Positions 44,037-56,299 of a stretch of 64,000 bases of DNA are shown piece by piece. Numbering within the stretch: the first letter of the stretch is position 1; every line of letters begins with the position of its first letter. Position numbers and translations under genes: made by a program. The notes under the pieces are model-generated. The model made no database searches and was not told the origin of the DNA. It saw nothing but the letters and a program-made list of their open reading frames with translations. Where the stretch lies: positions 1,674,001 to 1,738,000 of the forward strand of contig VNKQ01000008.1 of NCBI GenBank assembly GCA_016508695.1, read 5' to 3'. This DNA comes from Hyphodiscus hymeniophilus. Its lineage: Eukaryota > Ascomycota > Leotiomycetes > Helotiales > Hyphodiscaceae.

Positions 44037-45883
44037 ATGGCTGAACACCTAAAAATAATGGACTCTAAGACACCCCAGAAGATGCCATCGACTGATGTTG
44101 ATCAAGAACAAAAGACCCAATTGCCTTCCGTAGAGAAGACTCCTGCCAAGTCTCTAAGTGGCGCTCGAGCGATTCTCATCTCTACTCTGATAGTCTTGAC
44201 TCAGTTGGTTCAAGTAAGTGATCATCTGGAATTCATAATAATACCTTGAAGTAAGACTAACACATCAAGATGATCCCATTGGGTACAGGTATCGGTGCCG
44301 CTGTCACAATCTCCGAAGATGTTGGAGTTGACCCTACAAGGGGTAGCTGGATCGCGGCTTCTTATCCCCTGACTCAAGGCGCTTTTGTGCTTATTGGAGG
44401 CCGTATTGGCTCAGTATACGGCCACAAAAATACTCTCCTCGCGGCAGGTATCTGGTGGATTACGTTTTCTCTCATCTCAGGGTTCATGACCAACTTTATC
44501 GCCCTGTGCGTGCTCCGAGGATTAACAGGTATTGGAGGAGCTTTCATGGTTCCGAATGCGATCGCACTACTCACAATCAACTTTCCTCCCGGGAAATTGA
44601 GGAATATCACGGTTGCTTTTTTCGGGGCCATGGCACCAATTGGAGCTGCGGGTGGTGGGATATTTGCTGGGTTTTTCGTCCAACTTACACAATGGAAATG
44701 GCTATTTTTCTTTCTGTCGGTAATGCCTTCACCTAATAGCTGCAGTGGGTCGCTGACCTATTGCATAGAGCAATTTTAGGTGCCTTCGTTTTCACTGCCT
44801 TTGCACTGGTAGTGCCTGGAGAGCCCGAACCCTTCGATAAAGATGGGAAGATTGATTACGTTGGTGCCTATCTTGGAGTCGGTGGACTGATTTTGTTCAA
44901 TTTTGCTTGGAAGTATGACCCTCTATGCCATATTATTGTATGTTTAAAAGCTGACAGTAGTGCAAAACAAAGTCAAGCTCCCGCTGTTGGATGGAAAGAG
45001 CCATATGAGTACAGCCTTCTGATCGTCTCCATCCTTCACATCCTCGCCTTTATTTTCTGGGAATGGAAAGTCGCGAAAGAGCCCATCATGCCCCTGACAA
45101 TTTGGGCAGCGCCCTCTTTCGGACTCGTCATCTTGGTTTGCTTCCTCACAATGTTAGTACCCAACACTACCAGAGCAGCAAAGCTTTCTCCCCTGAGACA
45201 AAGCCTTGCATGTGGCTCTTCGAACGCATTAACCCAGAAGCGGTCACTCAGAATGTAACCAAGTATGCTGACTTTCAAATCTTCTTAGTATGGCAGTCGG
45301 TATCGTATTATGGTACGTCACTCTTTACAACCAAGTCCTCCGCCACTACACCATCTTCGCGAGTGCTGCTACCTACGTACCCCTGGCTGTGATGGGTGCT
45401 GTCGCAGCATTCTTATCTTCATGGGCTGTCTCTCGCCTACCGGCACAATACATACTAGCATGTGGGAGCTTAGCCTCATGTGGTGCCTGCATTCTGGTAG
45501 CCACCAGCCCTGCTCGACAGATCTACTGGGCACAGTTGTTTCCAGCCATGATACTGACAGCTTTCGGCCCTGATCTCATATTTACCGCCAGCCAAATAAT
45601 TGCGAGCAATTCTGTGAGAAGAGATCAGCAAGGTATTGCGGGCTCGTTGATGGGGACTACGATAAGTTATGGATTGAGTACCGGCTTGGGTTTTGCTGGT
45701 ACAGTGGAGAGATACACAAATGATGGTGGAACGGATATACACAAAGGGTATAGTAACGCGTTATGGTTGGGCGTTGGAATGAGTGGGCTTGCTGCACTCA
45801 TTGCCTTGACGTCTGTGCGGGTTCCAAAAGATGAGAGAGAGGGGTGGGATGAGGACGATACTTCAGCACCAGTAAGTGGTTAG
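44037..45883 (+). CDS. MFS drug/H+ antiporter-like transporter (14-TM type)
   Basis: Exons 44037-44213, 44270-44715, 44769-44912, 44973-45152 and 45289-45883 give 513 residues. The second intron needs an unusual GTCGGT donor; this choice restores WLFFFLAILGAFVF. Signatures are ASYPLTQGAFVLIGGRIGSVYGHK (loop 2-3), GLTGIGGAFMVPNAIALL (motif C-like), NFAWNQAPAVGW across intron 3, and GPDLIFTASQIIASNSVRRDQQGIAGSLMGTT near residue 400. This combination is typical of the AMF1/drug-resistance branch of fungal DHA-type permeases. The N-terminal ~45 residues are hydrophilic. Unlike its upstream MFS neighbour, it is intact. Substrate unknown; export of a pathway compound is plausible. Confidence 0.82.
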
Positions 45884-47291
45884 ACAGTGGAAGGTGGCTT
45901 CGTGCTTGACGCCTTACACCTTGGTGTGCCACTGGCGTAAAAAGGTGTTACTGATGTAGTAACCCACACGTGTTTGCTCTCTAGATGGCAATACATCTTT
46001 CTATTCGTCAAGATCATGGCTCGAGTTGCGAGGGTTATTGGACTTAGAAATTCATGGGCAAAACTGTCAGTTGGAACTGCTTACTTGGCCCAGCCTTGGC
46101 TACTATCATGTAAATTGATGACTTCTAGTACTTTCCCAATTTCTCCTTTTTTAATTCTTTAGATTTAACTCTTTATACCGAGTTCAATTATTACTGTCTC
46201 AATTCGCCTAGATCTCATAAAGACAGTGTCCAGTCAAATCTCATCATCGGTCGACCTACTTCTCGGCAACTGGTGGGCTTCTCAGAGTCCCCAAGAACCT
46301 TGACTTATTCTCGGGGTGGATCATCATCTACAACTACAATAGCCATTATGGAATCTGCAATGCATTATGTCTCGATCTCTCATGCGATGGCGTACAGTTT
46401 AGGCCTAATTGATGTTGAAATTATGAGCACATCTCCACCCATGCATATGGATGTGGCCTCGGAATTAAGTTATACCCTCTCTTTCTCTGCACGACGTTTC
46501 CCCATATCTTACAGACTGATCGTTTGATGTTTTGGCTTCTTTTCCTTCTCACTGATTTCCCAGGAGATTTCAACCGACTTTTACTATAAACCGGAATAAT
46601 CATTTCATTCGTCCGATTCAACCCACCTCTATCAAAGCCCCTGACGGCTCGCTTATGGCTGGCTACTGTAGGTGGATGTTGTGTGGCACCTTACTTACCA
46701 CCGCATCTTCGTTACAGTATCAGTTTCCCCCTTGTTTGGACGTAGAAGTCGGCTTCGTCTCTATTTTTTGGTTTTTCAATGATCAAATTGAGCAGATTTC
46801 CAAAGAACAATACGCGATCATTTGAAAATTCCAACATCCCTGCTGCTCTGGCGAAGTGATTGAGCTGTTAGTTCAGTCATTTTTTCGCAGTTTTTTAGTC
46901 TTAATTTGCCTCTATTCCTACCGCATCAATGAACACTCCAAAGCCAAGAGCTTTCTTGCCACCGAGTAACTAACGCTTGTTCTAATCCCCTGAAGTCTAT
47001 ATTTGTGTCGAGGATACTGAGACCATTCAACAATATTAACCGCTCAAGTCAGCACCTCGTGGATCTTGATCCAACACAAGCGGTAGAATAGGCGCCCACC
47101 CGCGTTTCTGAAACCCCGCATGCAACAGTTTACCAGCCAAAGATGGGATTGGTTTTGAATCGGCTCAGCCTCAAGGCTAATTATGAGAACCTCAGAAGAA
47201 CGTTATTCAAGCTTTTCATTTTTTCTTGAGAAATAGTGCTGCATCAGAAGTCGAGATTCCTACCTCAAGTCAACCCTCGCTACAAATCACC
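45884..47291. other. Intergenic, no feature seen
   Basis: 1.4 kb with only short chance open frames. This is the right edge of the metabolic cluster. The last 300 bases are the likely promoter of the next gene. Confidence 0.4.
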
Positions 47292-48293
47292 ATGAGATCT
47301 ATTATCGCTACCGCAGTATCACTTGTGGTATCCATATACGCTTCGTCGCCCACAACTCCTCATGTTACATTTCCTAGAGATATGGAACCGCTAGACCGCC
47401 GCTCCACATGCACAGTGCCTGGCTTCACACAATGCCCCCAAGCTGGCCTACCAAATAACTTCTGCTGCCCGGCAGACACTACCTGTCTATCCCTCGGAGC
47501 AAGCTTTACACTTCTCTGCTGCCCTGCGGGTAGCGATTGCTCAGATATAATTCCAGTTTCCTGCGACATCCAACTACAAAACGCGACGGCAAATCCTGGA
47601 AGTCTGCTCAAGACCACAGATCTGTCGAGCGATATGTTCGCTTGTGGCTCGCGGTGCTGTCCTTTTGGCTTCAATTGCACTACGGATGGGACTTGCTCCA
47701 TGTTCGCGGAGCAGAAATCTATCATCAATGCTCAAACGGCTACGCTTTCGAAATTTTTGTCCTCAACTTCCTCGATAGCGAGCGCTCAAAGCGAGGTGCC
47801 TGTGACGATTTCAAGCACGGAATCTTCTGTAAACAGCCCGGCCTCTACACCAGCAAGCACGGGCATCATCATTCACTTTACAGAGACTCCTGCGGATAAT
47901 CATCATTCAGTCAGTATTACACCGGGCGTACTGGGGGGTGGGATTGTTGCCATTATATTGGTAATAGCAGTCCTAGCTGCTTCCCTATTCTGGTTCTTCA
48001 GTAGACGTAAATCGGCGATGTTACCCAAGATCGAGGTGCAGATGCCTTCAGAGGACACTTGGGACAACAACTCGCAGGATGGTTCTAGGAAGGCCGAGTT
48101 AGATAATTCAACTTCAAGATTTGAAATGGATTCCCCCATTCCGAGGAGGGAACTAGACAGTTCCACAGCAACCAAGAGATCTGATTATAGGTTACGGGGG
48201 CTGGAGGGAGATGCTGCACATGAAATTTCTGGTGAGAGCCAGGTTCATGAGATGGATGCCGGACCCGGAAAGAGTAGATTTTCTTGGGTCTAA
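47292..48293 (+). CDS. Cysteine-rich single-pass cell-surface protein
   Basis: An intronless frame of 333 residues from ATG 47292. It starts with a signal peptide (MRSIIATAVSLVVSIYA), followed by a cysteine-rich ectodomain of about 130 residues with repeated CCP motifs (NNFCCPADTTC, LLCCPAGSDC, SRCCPFGFNC). A Ser/Thr-rich stalk comes next. One transmembrane helix follows (GVLGGGIVAIILVIAVLAASLFWFF) and then a stop-transfer RRK. The cytosolic tail of ~90 residues is charged and contains a short repeated pattern (ELDNSTSRFEMDSP / RELDSSTATK). This is the layout of fungal wall-sensor-like or adhesin-like proteins. No specific family is recognised. Confidence 0.8.
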   Translation: MRSIIATAVSLVVSIYASSPTTPHVTFPRDMEPLDRRSTCTVPGFTQCPQAGLPNNFCCPADTTCLSLGASFTLLCCPAGSDCSDIIPVSCDIQLQNATANPGSLLKTTDLSSDMFACGSRCCPFGFNCTTDGTCSMFAEQKSIINAQTATLSKFLSSTSSIASAQSEVPVTISSTESSVNSPASTPASTGIIIHFTETPADNHHSVSITPGVLGGGIVAIILVIAVLAASLFWFFSRRKSAMLPKIEVQMPSEDTWDNNSQDGSRKAELDNSTSRFEMDSPIPRRELDSSTATKRSDYRLRGLEGDAAHEISGESQVHEMDAGPGKSRFSWV

Positions 48294-48552
48294 GATGCCA
48301 ACTTCGTTCCAGCACCTTCGAAATTAAACACTAGCATCAACTCAAATATGAAGTTTCAAGATCTTCCATCATCAGATCTCCTTCACTCTTGGATATTGCG
48401 AGTTATCTAGTCCATAACCATTCTATCGGCACAGCTTGATGAACTAGAAATTTCGCTTCTACATGGTTTGAACAAATCGGGGTAATGTGAGGCACTTTAC
48501 TCTCTAGAAAATCATAAGTTGCCGACACCCTCAACACCGTACAAATCTTCGA
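48294..48552. other. Convergent 3' spacer
   Basis: Short spacer before the stop of unknown gene A; nothing else seen. Confidence 0.4.
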
Positions 48553-49332
48553 TTATTGAAACAAATTAATGCAGTACCTAGAAACGTGGTCTCCCTTTGT
48601 ACGAACTCCGACAACAATGCCCGGATTGCCCTTAACCTCCTCTTTCTCAAAAGACAAACCACCTACATGATAACTTTGCCCAGGCTGCTTAATCTTCCTT
48701 ATATTACTGGAAGCTTTAACAGTCTTCGAAACGCACTGGAAGGTAGCCTTCATTAGAGTTCGAAGGGGCCTTAAATCCCGAGGTGCCTTTTCCTTCATGC
48801 TTTCTAGAACGAACAGAAGACAAATGTCATATCGCTTGACTTTGAAGGATTCGACTTTTTCTTCGTCGAAGATATGACGGGCACCAGAGCAATCCCACAC
48901 ATGCGGAAACGTCATGATGGCTTTCACAGGCGTATACTCCTCCTCCTGATCAGCTTCCGATTGCGATACAGCACTACCCATCTTTGCATGGATTGCAAAA
49001 GTTGATTCAGTGGCCTCTTCTCCTGCTGTGGGAAGGTGTGCCTGGATGAAGTTGGCGGGGAGAATTTCGATTGTAGAGGCGATGGGCAAGACTCTGAGGG
49101 CAAACTGACGGAAAGATATGTTTACAATGGGTGCATCTGCGTAAGCTGCCGATTTGAGAGTCTTCGTCGGTAAGAGGCTTCCAAACAGGTTGTGAATACT
49201 TGTTACGATGGATCCTGATTGCTTAGATATGGCGAGTGATTCGGATGCTGGCGCCCACAAAACCGCCGCCTGAGGAACCTGACTCAGCGTTGCAGAGGCT
49301 GGATTTGGAATCACGTGTTGAGCGATACCCAT
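48553..49332 (-). CDS. Unrecognised protein (gene A)
   Basis: A single minus-strand exon of 259 residues starting MGIAQHVIPNPAS. I do not recognise the family. The sequence is globular and mixed (VNISFRQFALRVLPIAS, KAIMTFPHVWDCSGARH, KVKRYDICLLFVLESMKE) with an acidic stretch EADQEEEYTP, no signal peptide and no clear transmembrane helix. Its first 13 codons and its whole 5' leader lie inside a 129 bp duplication whose other copy is 11.6 kb away, next to gene B. Gene A keeps the intact ATG; in the distant copy this codon is mutated to ATA. Before the insertion the gene probably lay about 100 bases downstream of gene B on the same strand. Confidence 0.65.
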   Translation of the reverse strand: MGIAQHVIPNPASATLSQVPQAAVLWAPASESLAISKQSGSIVTSIHNLFGSLLPTKTLKSAAYADAPIVNISFRQFALRVLPIASTIEILPANFIQAHLPTAGEEATESTFAIHAKMGSAVSQSEADQEEEYTPVKAIMTFPHVWDCSGARHIFDEEKVESFKVKRYDICLLFVLESMKEKAPRDLRPLRTLMKATFQCVSKTVKASSNIRKIKQPGQSYHVGGLSFEKEEVKGNPGIVVGVRTKGDHVSRYCINLFQ

Positions 49333-49422
49333 AGCGGTTAGCTCCTAGCTAGACATAGATCCTTCCTTCAAGGAAACCTTAGAGAAAAATCAACTTGCTA
49401 CTTAATACGAATAGACCCGTTT
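49294..49422. repeat. 129 bp direct repeat flanking the AT-rich island, left copy
   Basis: Same length, no gaps and only six differences from 60904-61032. The three differences near its right end (49399, 49403 and 49412 region) are T in this copy and C in the right copy, each in a CA context (CpA to TpA). Its left part is the start of gene A; its right part corresponds to the 3' end of gene B. Confidence 0.93.
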
Positions 49423-52400
49423 TATAGCTCTCCCGCAAAGGCCTTAAGATTATTATAAGCTTTTCTTTTCTAAACCTTTTGTTTAAGTTTATTATACGAT
49501 TTAACCCCTTAGTTATAGCGATTATAATAGTCTGTATTTATGTCTTCTTATAATAGTACTTAGGCCTAATTTTCTATATCTTTTACTCTCTTTTCTCGAA
49601 TTTTAGGATATCGAGTTAATTCGACTCTTAGAGAGATTTTATACTCTCGAATACTTCTTAGCTTAACTTGCCGATTACCTAAGTATTTAAAGAAGGGCTT
49701 TTTTTATATCGATATTTCTCCTTTTACGTTTACTACTCCGTAGTAATATTATTAGTCGATATATCCTATTATTACTCTATTAAATATAAATACTAATTTT
49801 AAACTAAGAGTTATTAGCTAGTTAAGAGTTACTAGCTAGTAAATCCTTAAGTAATTCGATTTCTAAGGAGTTTTTACTAAGTTAAGAGCGACTTAGAATA
49901 AGACGAAACATTCTCCCTTTACTTAATCTTTCTTATTAGAGACTAGATCCCTTTCGAACTTTAACTAATATACTTCGATCTCTTATATTATCGAATCCTT
50001 TCAAAGATACTCTTATATCCCTTATTACTTCTAAGTTAATACTTATTTTACTTTCTCTTATTATAACGTTACTTTAAATATTACTAATTTTTATACCTCT
50101 TATACTCTAAATATCTAACTCTCTAGCCGCTATTATAATAATCTCTTAGCCTACCTTTAGTAAGTTAACTTATAAGAATATAAATAAGTATATCGAGACC
50201 TTAGAGTTTAATATAATAAATTAAGTGGAAATAGTCGTAAAAGAATTAGTAATAAGAGTTTAATTTCGAGCGGGGTTATTAAGCAAGGCTAAGGTATAAT
50301 ATAATATAGTTATTAAGGATATAAGAAGTAGCTAGCCAAAGCTTAAGAAAGCTTTTTAAGCGAAGTATAACTATAGCGCAAATAATTTTAATTAAAAGTT
50401 CTTAATATAGTAAGAGGTTTATAATATTCGCTAAAAAGAAAAGGAATTAGAACCTTAATACTTAAAGCGAGTAAAGAAGCTAAGCGAACGCTATAGTACT
50501 AACTTATAAAATAAAGTAGCTTATTGTACTTTAAGTAGCTTAATTAATACGGACCTTTAATATCGAGTCTAAATATATCTCTATATACTAGTACGAATTA
50601 ATAAAAATAAACAACTTACTATAAAATGTAAATTCGCTAATATATAGAATATACTAGTAGTAACTACTCGTTTAATAGGCAAGGCGAGTCCGTTTGATAA
50701 TAATAGTAAAGACAATAATAAGGAGGATATATATTAAGTACCTAGTTAAATATAAATTAACCTAGAGATACTTAAAGCCTTAAAGGTCTTCTAAGAGACG
50801 TTAGCTACAAAACCTCCCCTATTACTACTATTACCGGCTTACGCTTAAGCTATAGCTTAGCCTCTGAACTTATATAGACTACTAAACAACTAGTATATTA
50901 GAAGTATTACTTATTATAATTATATAAAGTAGGGTTATACATTAACTATATACTCTAAACTAAAAGTAGCAAATTCCTAATATCGTAATAATCGAGCCTA
51001 TATCGAGGTAGCGCGTATATAGTATATAGGAAACGTATACTATTAGAGAAATATAGCCCTTATCTACTTCGCTATACTATTCCCAAATAAACTACCTTTA
51101 ATATAGCCTTAGAATTAGACATCCTATTAATATTAGTACCCTACTCGCTAACTCTTATTACAAAACGCCTCTAATATAAACATATAGTAAGTACCTACTA
51201 ATAATATAAATAATAATAAGAAATAAACCAAATAGTTATTTAGCCTAGAAACGTAGTCCCTAGCTATTCTTAGTAAAACCCAGAAAATTATATTAGTAAT
51301 ACTAGTTATCTCTACCCTTCCCGCTACAAAGTCTAACTTTAAAACCCGAATATATCGTAATACAAGAGGATTAGAATATAAGGGACGGTTACGAAATTAA
51401 TAAGAACTAGTAGGTAAGGCTACCGCTATAACTAAGGCATTATAACACGCTTAGAATAAAAGTAAAGGACGCGAAGTTAAAGTATAAGATAACTAGACTT
51501 TTACTTAAATAATTCCTAAAGTCCCTAGTCGGTTAATAGAAATACTTAAAGAAACTATAATAAGACCTCGAGGAAATAGAAAAGCTATTCTTTATATTAA
51601 CTATAATAAACTATTATAACTATCCTTATCGATAAGTTAGACTAAGACTATCTAACGATTTATATAAATACTAAAGGATTCTATCCCTATTAAGCTTATC
51701 GATAAGGCAAGAATAAGTAGATTTAATATCGCTAATTTCCTTATAAGTATTAATATTACCCTCTTTATTAGGTAATTACTTAATTGTTCCCCTTAATATA
51801 AAGTATAATTAGTATATATATTATAATTATCTATCCCTAATCGAAAACCTTAATATTATTAAGTTAATATAATAATAGTTGCGAGATCCTAACTATTACT
51901 AGTTATAAACGAAGGTCTCGGTAAACACAAGGTATAATTTGCAAAATGCTTTTATATAATAGTTTATATTAATAGTATATTATTATATTGTGGTATAATA
52001 GATAAAGGAGTAATAGTAAAGCTAATTAGTCTAAAGATAATAGTAAGACTCTAGCTTAAGATATATAATCTAAAAGACGACTAGTATATAAAGGTAATAG
52101 ATAGAAGAAAGGTCTATATTAACTAGTATATTTTAATAAAGGTAATAATAGAAAGAATCCGAATAATCTTATAAGTATTTGTTATAAGACTCGATAACTT
52201 ATATAAACTTCTCTTATTATACAATTAAATAGCTCGAGTTTAAGCTATTAAGAATTACTATAATAGTTCTCTTATTATCTATAGAAAAACAAGAGTAGTA
52301 ATACGAGTATTAGTATTACTAGTACTAGCCTTAGTTATCGAGGTAGTCTTTAAGTAAGGATTTAATATCGGTATAAATTCTCTAAGACTAGAAGTATTTA

Positions 52401-53099
52401 TAAAGGATAACAACAATAATAAAGAAGATTAAAAAGAGATATTAAAATTACTTAATAAAGTAGAAATTATAAATAAAGTTAAGTATAAATAAGAGTATTT
52501 TAAATAAGGAAAAGACTCGCGCTAGTAAGAGTATAAGCCCCTTACTAGTATACTAAATAGCTTAAAGGACCCGATATTAATATTTCTCTTCTTATTAACT
52601 AGAATTACTAGTTAGAAATTATAGTAAGTAATAGTTATTCGCAAAGCTAATATCTTAAAAATATATAAGACAAGTTTGTCTTATAATACTTACTATCGAA
52701 ACTAATTACTTAGAACTAAGTATTAATATATTTAGTTACTCGTCGCCTTATATAACGCCCTTTATCAGATATATTTACTATTACTATTAATACTTAGTTT
52801 AAGAGTATAAATATAATATTAAGTAATTATACAAATAACTTTACCCGCATAATATAAGCTAAAAGACTTTTATATACTTAGAGAGATTACTTTACGTTTA
52901 GTATATAAGATATTAAAGTGATTAACCTTATTTATTATTTTATTAACCTTATTCTTAAAGCTATTCTTATTGTATGTAAACTTAAACGCTATATTATAAA
53001 GGAGAAGGAATTTGCTATAGAGATCTTCTCCTAAATAGTAAAGGCAAGAATACTAATATAAGAATCGAGCTACTAGAGAGTAATTACTAAATTTCCTCT

Positions 53100-53800
53100 A
53101 AAGAAAAAGGGTTCCGACTAGCTAAGAGTAGTCTACGATTATATACTTATTAACTTATTTACTATTAAACCCGTTTATCTAATATATAATATCGAAAAAG
53201 TCCTAAAAGTCCTTATTAAAGACACATTTAAGGTATTCTTTTCTTGCGATACGACAAATAAATACTAAGTAATACTAATAAAACCTAGGGATAAATACAA
53301 GGTAATAATACTCGCTTTAAATAATTAATAGCTATATTATAAAATGGGTTAAGGATTAAAAGGAGCTTTATATACTTATAGCTAGTTTACGGATCTTGTA
53401 TTTAGACTAATACTTTAGTCGGATATAATATTAGCTTTTCTTACCCTTATTAAAGACTATAATAATATAGTATTTATACTATTTATAAATGACTATTTAA
53501 AAGCCGCTATTACTTTCGAGAATATACTTACCTTCTTTTATAAAAAGTATTTTCCTTAAGTAATATTCGCACCCCTTAGCTTATCCCTATTAAAAGCAAT
53601 ATTCTTTTATAACTTACTAGATATAATTAGCTTTTCTGTAACCCCTAAAGGTTTATGCCTATTATTAAAGTATAAAAACCAAATAATAATATAGCTAACT
53701 CTAAAGAATCGCTAAGAAGTAAACGATTTCTTATATATTACCCTATTCTTTAGAATTTTTATTTTAAGAAGAATAGACTACACTATTATCCTTAAGAAAT
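53100..53800 (+). pseudogene. Reverse transcriptase remnant
   Basis: Conceptual translation shows RVVYDYxxINLFTIKPVYxI, then FKVFFSCDTTNxY, GALYTYSxFTDLVF, FINDYLKAA (the YxDD-box region with D in place) and a thumb segment ending EVNDFLYITLFFRIFI. These are gypsy RT landmarks, interrupted by stops at former Trp, Gln and Arg codons. Confidence 0.8.
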
Positions 53801-53929
53801 TATATTAAAAAAAAGTCTTTATCTCCTTTAAATCTAGTAAAGAATTAGTATATAAGAAATAAGTAAACTCTAATAAATTTAATTAGGGTCTAGATTAGTA
53901 AAACTTATTTTAATATATTAAAGATTTTA

Positions 53930-54400
53930 TTATTAATAACGCTATATCTAATAAGAATAGTCTTAAACAATAGCATTTATATTATAATACTAGTAAAAGG
54001 GCTATAAGCGGTATTCTTTTCTAACTTAAAGATATACTAAAGGGGATAAAAGTAATTAGCTTATATAAGGACTAGATCTAGATTATAATATTTATTTTAT
54101 TTCGACTATTAGACGTCGAAACCTAATATATAATTACCGAGAGAGAAGCTTTAGTAATAGTTCGATATTTGGCTAAAGTGCAATAAAGAGTAATAAGAAG
54201 CCCTTACTTAACTAAGATATATATTAACTATAATGCCTTAGTCTTTATATTAATAAATAATACTAACTTTTATAGTAAAATCGCGTAATAGCTAAATAAG
54301 TTAACTAAATATAATTTCGAGGTATATTATAAACTAAGTAAATCTAATTTAATTAGTATTATAAATAGACTATCTCGACTTCTAAGAAACCTTTAAAATA
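53930..54400 (+). pseudogene. RNase H remnant
   Basis: After the RT come a YYNTSKRAISGILFQL-like strand, ITEREALVIVRYLA with the conserved E of gypsy RNase H, and a segment YKPSKSNLI...RLSRLL in the place of the HKPGxxNxxADALSR motif. Confidence 0.7.
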
Positions 54401-54649
54401 ATCCCTAACGATTTAATAGAGAGAGGATGTCTTTTGCTATAATACTAGAGCGAGGCCCTAGAGAACTATCTATATAAAAAGACTAGTAATATAACTATAA
54501 TAAATTTAGCGAGTTACGTTCTTATAAAGTATATAGACTAATACTTATATTCTTACTCTATAAAGAGGCTAGCCTTTTATATTTAAGTAAAAATAAAAAG
54601 TAATTAATTAAAAGAAAGTTACTTTAATTTTATATATTAAGAAAATATC

Positions 54650-55440
54650 TTATATATACCAAACGATTATTAACTATTACTACTAAGTATATTCTCGATT
54701 ATAAAGTACTAGACATTTTAAAATAAGTATATAACGCGTATAATTATTTTATAAAAGCTCTTATATTATATAAACTTTAAGGGGAATTCTATTAGCCGAC
54801 TCGGGTTTAAGATACGAATTAATAATATAAGTCTTATAAAGTATATTAATATATAGGCCCCCGTTACAAAAGTACTAGAATAAAGCCTATATTACAATTT
54901 AAATATTAGAGTATAATTAATATAGATTTTCTTAGCCTAATAAATCCTATAAAAGAGAATAAAGAGAAATATATTCTTATAGTAATTAATTACTTTTCTA
55001 AGTATATTTTCCTTAAAGCTTACTCTTTTACTAATAAAGTAATAGTTATTAATTTCTAAGTAAATTATTTAGTACTAATATTCGGATAGCCCGGATTAGC
55101 TTATCTCGATAATAGTTTATACTTTATAATAATAAAAGTTAAGACTTTATTCGAATTATATAAATCCAATATCTATTACGCCCTTATTACATATCCCTAA
55201 TTAATAGGACTAGTCGAGAGATTAGTACAATTAGTATCTTTATAATTACGCAAGTAAGTAATAAAGAGAAGACCTTAATCCGTAGTGTTTTAAAACTACG
55301 CTTGCCTAGAAATCGCTCTAATTATTAATATAAGATACGTTCGTACTAAAGGATTTACTCTTATAGAGTTCTTATTAAGCTTTACCCTATTATAAATACA
55401 AAGTCTACGAATTTATAACGAACTTAATAAATCGGATTAG
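54650..55440 (+). pseudogene. Integrase core remnant
   Basis: Conceptual reading gives QSIINIDFLSLINP with the first catalytic D, YILIVINYFSKYIFLKAYSF, GLAYLDNSLYFI with the second D, and YPQLIGLVERLVQLV with the E of the DDE triad. All of this is in the order of retroviral-type integrases and is interrupted by stops. Confidence 0.8.
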
Positions 55441-56299
55441 TAACTTTAATTATACTCTAAAGTATTATTTATAATTTTAAGAGAGTAATAGAGTTTTCTT
55501 TAAGAATAACGTAACAAAATATATAATTAGGTTATTATAATAATTATATAAGTATACTTAAAAATCAAAGTATAATTTAAGGCGTAATAAACGAAACCTA
55601 GGGTTAAAGATTTAGTATTTATACGATATTACTAATTAGATAAGCAAAAGAGAAAGAAGCTTAAATTACAATAAATAAGACCTCGATTAATTACTAGCTA
55701 ATTATTAAATATTATAGCCTAAGTAACAAATATCTATAGCGACGGAAAGATAAGAAAATATTATCTAAATAACCTTAAAGTATATATATTACGCTCCGAC
55801 TAACTAGATATTACTCGATTTCTAATTAAACTCTTAAAACTTATTAAATACAATATTAATATATCTTTACTTAATATTAACTAATTTGTAATAAAGTTCG
55901 CTAGTATATTAGATAGTCGCTACTTTAATTTCTTATCTCCTTATATATTCTAATTTACTATAGTCGGTTTATACTATAGCTAAGGGAGAGTAAAGCCGCC
56001 TTATCGCCCTAGATATAGTGTTAAACTATACTAACGCCCTAAATAAGGCATAAAACTAGACTATTAACATTTGTATTTGCTTATTATATTAGTTACTAAG
56101 AAGACAATAGTATTATTTATAATTTGTATAGCTAACTAAATATAGCGCTCTTTTAGTCTCTTTAATATACCTATTACTTTTAAATAGACCAAAGGAATTT
56201 AGTAGTCTTTTAAAACATATATATTGCCTTATACCTTTAAAAAAGGCTCTTATAAAGCTAATATTGAAAATTATTATTATAAGAAATAAGCGAGGTAAA

